DNA of 5,588 nucleotides from Bacteroidota bacterium (GTDB lineage: Bacteria; Bacteroidota; Bacteroidia; Chitinophagales; Chitinophagaceae). The stretch spans positions 1 to 5,588 of the forward strand of contig JAGWTX010000182.1 of the NCBI GenBank assembly GCA_028875955.1, read 5' to 3'. Position 1 is the stretch's first letter; each line of letters opens with the position of its first letter. Shown piece by piece: positions 1-5,310 of the stretch. A program made the position numbers and the translations under genes. The notes under the pieces are model-generated. The model made no database searches. It was not told the DNA's origin and was given only the letters and a program-made list of their open reading frames with translations.

Positions 1-228
1 CCGCCATTCGTACTGATCACATCTGCACTTCACATGAAAAGATCGGAGAATGTATTTACAAAAGCAGGATTTAGTTTCATTTCCTACCCCTGCGATTATA
101 AAGTGTATCCACTGGAAAACAATTTTGAAAATATCCTCGTCCCCAGGATCGAATTATTGAATGAGTGGTCCTATTTTATCAAAGAAATGGTGGGATTGGC
201 CGTATATAAACTGACTGGTAAAGCCTGA
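1..228 (+). CDS. YdcF/SanA/ElyC-type (DUF218) protein, C-terminal part
   Basis: This is the last 75 codons of a gene that begins before the window; the reading frame is open from base 1 and ends at TGA 226-228. The visible start reads PPFVLITSALHMKRSE. It matches the conserved 'ITSAxHMxRA' segment of DUF218 proteins, followed by 'F.KAGF..I.YP.DY' and the usual amphipathic/hydrophobic tail ending in 'LAVYKLTGKA'. Members of this family are often membrane-anchored and are linked to envelope or peptidoglycan precursor functions (SanA, ElyC), but their chemistry is mostly unproven. The first in-frame ATG (34) lies inside the conserved motif, so it is not the true start. The gene converges with the yigZ-like gene, leaving only 15 bp between the stop codons. 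The family call is fairly secure; the exact subfamily cannot be judged from this fragment. Confidence 0.82.
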   Translation, partial: PPFVLITSALHMKRSENVFTKAGFSFISYPCDYKVYPLENNFENILVPRIELLNEWSYFIKEMVGLAVYKLTGKA

Positions 229-243
229 TCCGGCAATGGATAT

Positions 244-861
244 TTAAACTTTTCCTTTTACGGGGATTATCTCCAGCGTGTGCAGATCCTGTAACCGATA
301 CAATACTTCATCCAGTCTTGCCCTGGGAATACCCATCTGTAACACACAAAACAATTGCAGGTCCTGGGAAATGATCGTACAATCGGTTTGTTTCACCACC
401 ATCATTACCTCATTCATGAGTGTATAATCAAAATGCAGTTCGTATAAAATTTCGATCGGTTTTTGAACGGCGGGGATCAACTGCAAAACCATGGCTGTTG
501 CAGATTTATATGCCTGGATCAGTCCCGGCACCCCTAATAAAGTACCACCGAAATACCGGACCACCACTACCATGACATTGGTTAACTGTTTGCTGTCTAT
601 CTGACCCAGGATGGGTTTTCCGGCCGTTCCGGAAGGTTCTCCGTCATCACTTACCCGAAACTGGTTGCCCTCCCAACCCAACCGATAGGCGAAACAATGA
701 TGAACTGCTTTGGGATGTTCCTTTTTTAATTCTGCCAGAAACACTTTGGCCTCTTCCGGTGTCTGAACGGGTGCTGCATAAGCTATAAACTTACTGCCCC
801 TGTCCTTGAACTCTGCAAATGCCTTTTTTTCGATCGTATAATAAAAATCAGGTTGGCTCAT
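244..861 (-). CDS. YigZ/IMPACT family protein (UPF0029)
   Basis: The protein is 205 aa, the normal length for bacterial YigZ proteins. The N-terminal IMPACT domain (about residues 15-125) carries VHHCFAYRLG (53-62), VSDDGEPSGTAGKPIL (70-85) and the family signature VVVVRYFGGTLLGVPGL (98-114). The C-terminal part (about 135-200) fits the small ferredoxin-like UPF0029_C domain. Eukaryotic IMPACT acts in regulation of the kinase GCN2. The bacterial role is not settled; nucleic acid or ribosome-linked binding has been proposed. I chose the ATG at 859-861 because MSQPDFYYTIEKKAF matches the usual N-terminus. An open frame continues upstream to 1176, but it lies inside the transporter gene and does not look like this family. 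The start ATG overlaps the transporter's TGA (ATGA, 858-861), which points to translational coupling. It is the last gene of the ribD unit. Confidence 0.93.
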   Translation of the reverse strand: MSQPDFYYTIEKKAFAEFKDRGSKFIAYAAPVQTPEEAKVFLAELKKEHPKAVHHCFAYRLGWEGNQFRVSDDGEPSGTAGKPILGQIDSKQLTNVMVVVVRYFGGTLLGVPGLIQAYKSATAMVLQLIPAVQKPIEILYELHFDYTLMNEVMMVVKQTDCTIISQDLQLFCVLQMGIPRARLDEVLYRLQDLHTLEIIPVKGKV

Positions 862-1745
862 AGCTGGTTTCCGAAAGCGATTAAATAAATGGACAAAAGT
901 GAAAGTAAGATCCCCATCCAATTCAGTACAGAAAGTTTTTCCCTGAAAAGTAACCAGGCAGCCACGGAACTGAATAAAACAATACCCATATTGTTTACCG
1001 GAATACTGGCACTGCTTTGCCAGGGGCTTTCTTTCAGATACCTCACAAGACACCAGATGGAAAAATAATTGGGAATGCCGATAAGGATCCCGGCAAATAC
1101 GTGCTTCCATGCAAACTGTTTCCTGCCTGTCAGATACTGTGTAAAAAGAATTGTGGATCCGATCAGTGCCGCACATAAGAATCCACTGATCAGGTAGGCA
1201 TTATGGTTTTCATTGGTCACATACAGCTTTTGTACATGATTGATCAATGAATCCAGCAATCCGCTTCCGATGAACAATACGACCGGCAAAATATACAGCC
1301 ATCGGGAAGTAACGGTATTCGTTTTTTTCATTTGCCTGTTCGGATAGCAGGTTAAGACAACCGCAACCAGTGCCAATACCACCCCCACCAGTTTCCAACC
1401 TGCAACAGATTCCTGATAGAGATACACAGACAATAAAACCGGAATGATCAGCGATAATTTGTTTGCTACAGATGCGACCGCAACACTGAACTTTTGGGCG
1501 GTAAGACCGATTACGGTAAATATGGAAACAAACAACCCTCCCATCAATATTGACCAACGGAACCAGGGTGTTGCCATTACAACCGTATTAACCGGAAAAG
1601 AACCATTGACAACAGAGCCCGTAATGACACAAGTGATATAATTGAATACGATGGCCTGGAAAATCTGGACCTTATATCGTTCACAAAGCTTGAAGGCAAG
1701 TGTGAGATAACTGGTTAAAACAATGCTGCCTGCCAGATAAAACAT
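858..1745 (-). CDS. EamA/DMT-superfamily inner-membrane transporter
   Basis: This 295-aa protein is almost wholly hydrophobic. By eye I count about ten membrane segments, near residues 2-20, 28-46, 64-82, 89-109, 116-134, 149-167, 183-204, 213-234, 248-267 and 273-292. That is the two-times-five-helix EamA plan. Each half ends in an EamA-like pattern: SVANKLSLIIPVLLSVYLYQE (split here as residues 92-98 and 99-112) in the first half, and SIPVNNMGIVLFSSVAAWLLF plus REKL (247-271) in the second. DMT proteins export or import small metabolites; the substrate cannot be read from sequence. The gene starts 12 bp after the ribD stop and overlaps the next gene by 4 bp, so it is very probably co-transcribed with ribD. 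Some riboflavin transporters (RibN, ImpX) belong to the DMT superfamily, so a flavin substrate is a reasonable but unproven idea. No clear Shine-Dalgarno precedes the ATG at 1743-1745. Confidence 0.88.
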   Translation of the reverse strand: MFYLAGSIVLTSYLTLAFKLCERYKVQIFQAIVFNYITCVITGSVVNGSFPVNTVVMATPWFRWSILMGGLFVSIFTVIGLTAQKFSVAVASVANKLSLIIPVLLSVYLYQESVAGWKLVGVVLALVAVVLTCYPNRQMKKTNTVTSRWLYILPVVLFIGSGLLDSLINHVQKLYVTNENHNAYLISGFLCAALIGSTILFTQYLTGRKQFAWKHVFAGILIGIPNYFSIWCLVRYLKESPWQSSASIPVNNMGIVLFSSVAAWLLFREKLSVLNWMGILLSLLSIYLIAFGNQL

Positions 1746-1757
1746 GAAATGATGAAT

Positions 1758-2813
1758 TTAATGGGTTAAACTGACAGGAAATAAATATTGAATGCTGTCC
1801 GTTTCCAGTTTTTCGATTTCCGATTGTCTGGATTCCGGGAGAACGGGCGCCGAAAGTCCTTCTGCCAAAAAAAGCTTTTCATTGGTTATGATCCTTGCTT
1901 CATCCCAGAGACCTTCCCTGATAAAATGCTGCAGGAGCTGTGCACCCCCTTCCACCAGTATACTCTGCAAACCCCGTTCATAACAGATTTGCAGAACTTG
2001 CTGTAGCGTGCTTTTATCTTTTTGCAACAAACAATAGGCAATATTTCCTTCCTTACCCTCTTTCAGATCATTAAAAACAAGGGTGGCAGTCTGCTGATCA
2101 AACAATTGCAGGTTCGCGGGCAATTGCAACGAATGATCCAATACCATCCTTACAGGCTGTTTACCTGTCCATAAACGATTGGTCAGTGCCGGATTATCCA
2201 AAAGGGCCGTTCGGGATCCAACCAGAATGGCAGCTTCTTCTGAACGCCAGCGGTGAACCAGCCGGTTGGTAAAATCATTACTGATCCGGACCCTCTCATC
2301 CGTATTACCGGCAATTTTACCATTGGCCGATTGCGCCCATTTTACAATCACATAGGGTCGCTTCTTTTTTACCCAGCAAAAAAACCGCCTGTTGATTTCT
2401 TCCGATTCTTTTCCGAGAACACCAGTAGTTACTGCAATACCTGCCGCCTTCAATTTTTCAATTCCCTTTCCATCCACTTCCGGAAAGGGGTCACGACAAC
2501 CGATAACGACCTTTTTGATTCCTTTCCGGATAATCAGGTCACTGCAGGGTGGCGTTTTTCCATGATGGGCGCAGGGTTCCAATGAGACGTATAAGGTTGA
2601 GGAAGCAATCAGGTCCTGGTCTTCATCTGCTACACTTTGCAGACAATTGACTTCTGCATGTGCTTCGCCGTATTGCCGGTGATATCCCTCACCAATGATC
2701 CTGTCCTGGTAAACCAATACGGAACCCACCAACGGGTTCGGGGCTGTATATCCGGCACCCATCCCGGCCAGTTCAAGACAACGAAACATGTATTTCTGAT
2801 CAATATCGTTCAT
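1758..2813 (-). CDS. ribD: RibD: bifunctional riboflavin deaminase/reductase
   Basis: This cytosolic enzyme carries out two steps of riboflavin synthesis. It deaminates 2,5-diamino-6-ribosylamino-4(3H)-pyrimidinone 5'-phosphate and then reduces the ribose side chain with NADPH. At 351 aa it has the usual length of the fused form. The N-terminal cytidine-deaminase-like domain (about 1-145) shows TAPNPLVGSV (23-32), HAE (52-54) and PCAHHGKTPPC (80-90). The expected zinc ligands are therefore H52, C81 and C90, with E54 as catalytic glutamate. The C-terminal reductase domain (about 153-345) starts with VIVKWAQSANGKIAG (155-169) and includes ILVGSRTALLDNPALTNR and the glycine-rich ILVEGGAQLL. All key residues appear intact. 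It is the first gene of a minus-strand unit with the DMT transporter and yigZ. I see no FMN riboswitch: the spacer to prmC is only 42 bp. Confidence 0.97.
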   Translation of the reverse strand: MNDIDQKYMFRCLELAGMGAGYTAPNPLVGSVLVYQDRIIGEGYHRQYGEAHAEVNCLQSVADEDQDLIASSTLYVSLEPCAHHGKTPPCSDLIIRKGIKKVVIGCRDPFPEVDGKGIEKLKAAGIAVTTGVLGKESEEINRRFFCWVKKKRPYVIVKWAQSANGKIAGNTDERVRISNDFTNRLVHRWRSEEAAILVGSRTALLDNPALTNRLWTGKQPVRMVLDHSLQLPANLQLFDQQTATLVFNDLKEGKEGNIAYCLLQKDKSTLQQVLQICYERGLQSILVEGGAQLLQHFIREGLWDEARIITNEKLFLAEGLSAPVLPESRQSEIEKLETDSIQYLFPVSLTH

Positions 2814-2855
2814 ATAGAATGGTCAAAAATAGCCAAATGGCAGTAACATTGCAGC
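2814..2855. promoter_or_regulatory. Divergent promoter spacer between ribD and prmC
   Basis: Only 42 bp separate the start codons of two divergent genes, so both core promoters must sit here or reach into the coding sequences. Bacteroidota promoters use a -7 box TAnnTTTG. A candidate for prmC on the plus strand is TAACATTG (2844-2851), one base off consensus and 4 nt before the ATG; it is weak. The better candidate, for ribD, is listed separately. No Shine-Dalgarno-like purine run is seen before either ATG, as is common in this phylum. Confidence 0.55.
2824..2831 (-). promoter_or_regulatory. Candidate Bacteroidota -7 box for the ribD operon
   Basis: On the minus strand this reads TATTTTTG, a full match to the TAnnTTTG consensus of the Bacteroidota primary sigma factor. 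It ends 10 nt before the ribD ATG, so the transcript would have a very short leader. I could not find a convincing TTTG-type -33 box at the usual distance (it would fall near or inside the start of prmC), so this rests on one element. Confidence 0.4.
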
Positions 2856-3716
2856 ATGACGCTTCGTGAAGCACAACAAGAAACCCTTTTACTCCTGAAA
2901 AAGCACTATGATTCCCGTGAATCTGCCAATATCTGCGATTGGGTCATGGAACATATAACCGGACAGACCAGGATTGACCGGCTCATAAACAAAGAGATCA
3001 GCCTTACCGAAGCGCAAAAAACACAACTGCAAAAAATACAGACAGAGATCGATCTCCATAAGCCCATCCAATATATCCTGGGAGAAGCCTGGTTTGGGGG
3101 ATACCGGTTCCTGGTAAGCGAAGACACGTTGATACCCAGACCAGAAACAGAAGAACTGGTTGAGTGGATCTGCAGCGATTATCGGGAGGAAGCAGAAAAG
3201 CCGCAAGATTTCCTGGACGTTGGCACAGGCAGCGGCTGTATTCCGGTTCTTTTGAAAAAGAAGTTACCAGCGGCCAATCTCTCTGGCCTGGACATCAGTG
3301 AGAAAGCATTGGCCATCGCCCGGAAAAATGCTGGTCAGCTGGATGTCCGGATTCAATGGATGGCAACGGACTTTCTCAATGAAACAACCTGGGACCGTTT
3401 GCCAACCTACGATCTGATCGTGAGTAACCCGCCTTATATTAAACGTTCAGAAGAAAAAAACCTGGCATCCCATGTACTGGATTTCGAACCCGGACTGGCC
3501 CTTTTTGTACCGGATGATGATGCACTATTGTTTTACAGGAAATTGGCGGATTTTGCTACAACACACCTGACAAATCATGGCCATATCTACGTGGAAATAA
3601 ATGAATCGCTGGGAATGGAAACCCTGCAACTGTTTACAGAAAAGAAATTTCAGGCGGTCCTGAAACAGGATATGCAGGGAAAAGACAGGATGATCAAAGC
3701 CTGGAAAAAGCGTTAA
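2856..3716 (+). CDS. prmC: PrmC: release factor glutamine methyltransferase
   Basis: PrmC (HemK) transfers a methyl group from S-adenosylmethionine to the glutamine of the GGQ motif in peptide chain release factors, which raises termination efficiency. The 286-aa length is normal. The N-terminal helical domain (about 1-75) that docks the release factor ends in PIQYILG (70-76). The linker carries IPRPETEELVEW (93-104). The SAM-binding Rossmann domain has motif I DVGTGSGCIPV (121-131), an acidic residue at LDIS (145-148), and the catalytic NPPY tetrapeptide inside SNPPYI (190-195), which in this family binds the substrate glutamine. All expected motifs are present. The ATG at 2856 gives the usual N-terminus and needs no correction. 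The gene is alone on the plus strand: divergent from ribD, and convergent with exbD with overlapping stop codons. Confidence 0.96.
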   Translation: MTLREAQQETLLLLKKHYDSRESANICDWVMEHITGQTRIDRLINKEISLTEAQKTQLQKIQTEIDLHKPIQYILGEAWFGGYRFLVSEDTLIPRPETEELVEWICSDYREEAEKPQDFLDVGTGSGCIPVLLKKKLPAANLSGLDISEKALAIARKNAGQLDVRIQWMATDFLNETTWDRLPTYDLIVSNPPYIKRSEEKNLASHVLDFEPGLALFVPDDDALLFYRKLADFATTHLTNHGHIYVEINESLGMETLQLFTEKKFQAVLKQDMQGKDRMIKAWKKR

Positions 3717-4117
3717 CGCTGCCCACCGTTGTCCACTGCCAGTACTGGCGTGGCGCCTAATTTTTTGATGATCTGCATGACACGGATAGCCGTACCCAGA
3801 TGGGCCGTACTATCCCCGTTGATCACGACCGAAGGTTTGTCGTTTTCTTTTTCGAGATATGTTTTCAGGTCGTTTTCCAGGTCTTCGATGTTTACTTTCT
3901 TTTGGGCCAGATACACATTTTGATCCCTGTCAACGGTAATCACAACCGTCTGTTTGGATTTGGTATCGCTTTTTGCCTTGGGGTTGGATACCTTGATCAC
4001 ATTGGGGTTAGCCAGCGTGGAGACAATCAGGAAAAACAATAACAGGATGAAAAGAATATCATTCAGTGCACCGGTATGCACTTCGGGATGTGTTTTCAAT
4101 CGTTTCCTGATATTCAT
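3713..4117 (-). CDS. exbD: ExbD/TolR family biopolymer transport protein
   Basis: This 134-aa protein is the small subunit of a proton-driven inner-membrane energiser. It has a short basic cytoplasmic N-terminus (1-12), one membrane helix (about 17-36, GALNDILFILLLFFLIVSTL) and a periplasmic domain (about 40-134). D20 at the start of the helix is the expected proton-carrying aspartate (equivalent to ExbD Asp25 in E. coli). The motif ALNDILF..LLFFLIVSTLANPNVIKV is typical of Bacteroidota ExbD. The periplasmic part has the usual VVITVDRDQNVYL strand and the 'GATPVLAVD' end. It lies 79 bp downstream of the exbB-like gene on the same strand. No tonB or second exbD follows within the window; the next gene is the convergent prmC. 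ExbD and TolR cannot be separated firmly by sequence alone, but the Bacteroidota pattern favours ExbD. Confidence 0.9.
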   Translation of the reverse strand: MNIRKRLKTHPEVHTGALNDILFILLLFFLIVSTLANPNVIKVSNPKAKSDTKSKQTVVITVDRDQNVYLAQKKVNIEDLENDLKTYLEKENDKPSVVINGDSTAHLGTAIRVMQIIKKLGATPVLAVDNGGQR

Positions 4118-4196
4118 GTTACTGCTGTATTTATATAAAACGCTGTGCTAAAAAAAATGACTTGTCTATTCCTAACGTTGCTGGGTTCCTCAACTT

Positions 4197-4880
4197 TTAC
4201 CGGGTAGGCTCCTGGAGTATATCCATGAACTCTGCACTGGCTGCTTCCATCTTATTGGCGGTTTTGTCAATTTGGGTCGTAAGTGCATTGTGACCGATAT
4301 AGGCCAGCAGACCAATAATCAAACCTGTTCCGGAGGTTATCATTTTTACATAGATACCGCCGGCAATGTCATTCAGGGTAAACTGACCTGAACTGGCGAT
4401 ACCATAAAACAACTGAATCATCCCTACAATGGTTCCCAGGAATCCAAACATGGGGGCAATTCCGGCAATCAGTGAGAGTATGGACAAATTCTTTTCCATA
4501 TGATACATTTCCAGCTTACCTACATTTTCCATGCTTTTCTCGATCGCATCTATGGGTTTGCCTATCCGCTGCAGTCCCTTATCAATCATTCTGGCTACCG
4601 GGTTATTGGTGTTCTTGGCAAGGCTCCTGGCGGCAGTTACATTTCCGTTTACAATATGATCCCGGATGATATTCATGAAATTCCCATCGATCCTGGAAGC
4701 TTTCCGGATAGCCAAAAGCCGTTCAAAAAATACAAAAATCGCTATTACCAGCAGTACGTAAAGCGGATACATGATCCAGCCCCCTTTTTCAAGCAATGAC
4801 CATAATGAAATCTTTTCGGGGGCTGCAGGTAGCGTATTGGCTACCTTTTGCAAGGTATCTATTTGCAAGAGATCGAACAT
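4197..4880 (-). CDS. exbB: ExbB/TolQ/MotA-family proton channel protein
   Basis: This is the 227-aa large subunit of an ExbB-ExbD type complex. Such complexes use the proton motive force to energise TonB or Tol-like partners across the periplasm. Three membrane segments are visible: about 36-54 (IMYPLYVLLVIAIFVFFER), 132-158 and 172-200. A cytoplasmic domain lies between the first two. The second helix holds the family hallmark GIAPMFGFLGTIVGMI (140-155), with T150 at the conserved pore threonine position. The third holds KMITSGTGLIIGLLAYIGHN (179-198), with pore-lining T182 and T185. The first 25 residues are longer and more polar than in E. coli ExbB, as is usual in Bacteroidota. The ATG at 4878-4880 directly follows AACAAGG on the coding strand, which is too close to act as a normal Shine-Dalgarno. 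A long structured gene-free region lies upstream. Confidence 0.92.
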   Translation of the reverse strand: MFDLLQIDTLQKVANTLPAAPEKISLWSLLEKGGWIMYPLYVLLVIAIFVFFERLLAIRKASRIDGNFMNIIRDHIVNGNVTAARSLAKNTNNPVARMIDKGLQRIGKPIDAIEKSMENVGKLEMYHMEKNLSILSLIAGIAPMFGFLGTIVGMIQLFYGIASSGQFTLNDIAGGIYVKMITSGTGLIIGLLAYIGHNALTTQIDKTANKMEAASAEFMDILQEPTR

Positions 4881-4927
4881 CCTTGTTGAATTTAGGTGAA
4901 GCTAAAATTAGATGCTTATACAAAAGA

Positions 4928-4940
4928 ACAGTACTACTGT
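4928..4940. promoter_or_regulatory. Operator-like dyad upstream of exbB
   Basis: ACAGTA-C-TACTGT is a perfect 6-bp dyad with a one-base centre, 47 bp upstream of the exbB start codon. Its position suits a dimeric repressor or activator site. A dyad of this size is expected by chance about once in a few kilobases, so this is only a candidate. Confidence 0.22.
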
Positions 4941-4975
4941 GAATAAAATTGCCCCGGGTGGGTTTTTTAGGAAAG

Positions 4976-5012
4976 CTTTTGCACATATGGTTATACCCCA
5001 TATGTGCAAAAG
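4976..5012. repeat. Perfect 15-bp inverted repeat (hairpin) upstream of exbB
   Basis: The left arm CTTTTGCACATATGG (4976-4990) is exactly complementary to CCATATGTGCAAAAG (4998-5012), with a 7-nt loop (TTATACC). A perfect 15-bp arm pair this close together is very unlikely by chance in a window this size. It lacks a T-run on the 3' side of either strand, so it is not a standard intrinsic terminator. GTGC (5004-5007) can alternatively pair with GCAC (5013-5016), giving a small competing stem. It starts about 96 bp upstream of the exbB ATG. It could be an RNA structure in the exbB leader, a protein-binding site, or a U-tract-free terminator. Confidence 0.75.
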
Positions 5013-5093
5013 GCACTGACAGACAGGCAAATTAACAATTCCTTGTAAACGGAGGTTCTTGCCATCACGCAAAGCAAGCCCTATTCAACCCGT

Positions 5094-5120
5094 AAGACGG
5101 ATTTGCGGACAATCCGACTT
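5094..5120. repeat. Imperfect stem-loop, possibly REP-like
   Basis: AAGACGGATT (5094-5103) pairs with AATCCGACTT (5111-5120) over 10 positions with one A-A mismatch, around a 7-nt loop TGCGGAC. It abuts the 16-bp palindrome to its right. The pair resembles the layout of short dispersed palindromic repeats, but no second copy is present in this window to prove it. Confidence 0.5.
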
Positions 5121-5135
5121 GCTAAAATTTTAGCA
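5120..5135. repeat. 16-bp perfect palindrome
   Basis: TGCTAAAATTTTAGCA reads the same on both strands with no spacer. As RNA it would need loop bases from the centre, so a DNA-level role (a dimer binding site) or part of a larger repeat unit with the neighbouring stem-loop is more likely. A chance origin is unlikely but not excluded in AT-rich DNA. Confidence 0.5.
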
Positions 5136-5251
5136 GACCGACAGCAATCATGCTATCAATAACGAAGTAAGAATCAATATGCAAAAAATAAACCTGACAT
5201 TTTTTGAAGAAGCATGATAAAAAAATAAGCTCTGAATGTCAGAACTGCTGC

Positions 5252-5285
5252 AAAAAAATAGCTGCAAAATATTTTCTGCAGCTAT
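5252..5285 (-). terminator. Rho-independent terminator of the SPFH gene
   Basis: On the minus strand, the transcript leaving the SPFH gene reads ATAGCTGCA (5285-5277), a 10-nt AT-rich loop, then TGCAGCTAT (5266-5258), a perfect 9-bp stem. It is followed at once by a run of seven T residues (5258-5252). The stem begins 25 nt after the stop codon at 5311-5313. Position, stem and T-run all fit an intrinsic terminator. This suggests that exbB has its own promoter and is not in an operon with the SPFH gene. Confidence 0.85.
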
Positions 5286-5310
5286 CCTTTCAAAAAAAAT
5301 CGGAAGACCT

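Larger units (their letters stand above)
4881..5251. other. Gene-free region upstream of exbB, rich in inverted repeats
   Basis: This is about 370 bp with no credible protein gene on either strand, in a window where all other gaps are 79 bp or less. Reading leftward from the SPFH gene's terminator, it is the upstream region of exbB. It contains a perfect 15-bp-arm hairpin, a 16-bp palindrome beside an imperfect stem-loop, two interleaved 8-bp inverted repeats and an operator-like dyad, listed separately. The part right of 5155 is clearly AT-rich. I found no tRNA cloverleaf and no riboswitch family I recognise. It could hold an exbB leader, a small RNA gene, or a decayed repeat element; sequence alone does not decide. 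Confidence 0.6.

Noticed and set aside
229..243. Bidirectional terminator between the YdcF-type gene and yigZ
   Set aside because: The 15-bp gap and its flanks hold no stem longer than about 3-4 bp and no hairpin followed by a T-run.
862..1176. N-terminal extension of the YigZ frame to a 310-aa protein
   Set aside because: The extra 105 codons lie inside the transporter gene on the same strand in another frame, look low in family resemblance, and the ATG at 859-861 gives the normal YigZ N-terminus and length.
1210..1557. 115-aa minus-strand open frame
   Set aside because: It is wholly inside the EamA transporter gene in a different frame; cysteine-rich and without known motifs.
2253..2585. 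110-aa plus-strand open frame opposite ribD
   Set aside because: It is antisense to conserved ribD deaminase and reductase codons and shows no family features; a shadow of the real gene.
4903..4910. Possible -7 box for exbB (TAATTTTA on the minus strand)
   Set aside because: It is one base off TAnnTTTG, and the nearest TTTTG (4925-4921) is only 10 nt upstream instead of about 19, so the pair does not form a convincing promoter.
4789..5016. 75-aa minus-strand open frame spanning the exbB start and the 15-bp hairpin
   Set aside because: It starts at a GTG in the hairpin flank, overlaps exbB in another frame, and has no recognisable domain or protein-like pattern.
5041..5160. Possible tRNA or tRNA remnant in the gene-free region
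   Set aside because: No GGTTCRAnnCC T-arm with matching acceptor and anticodon stems could be assembled on either strand.
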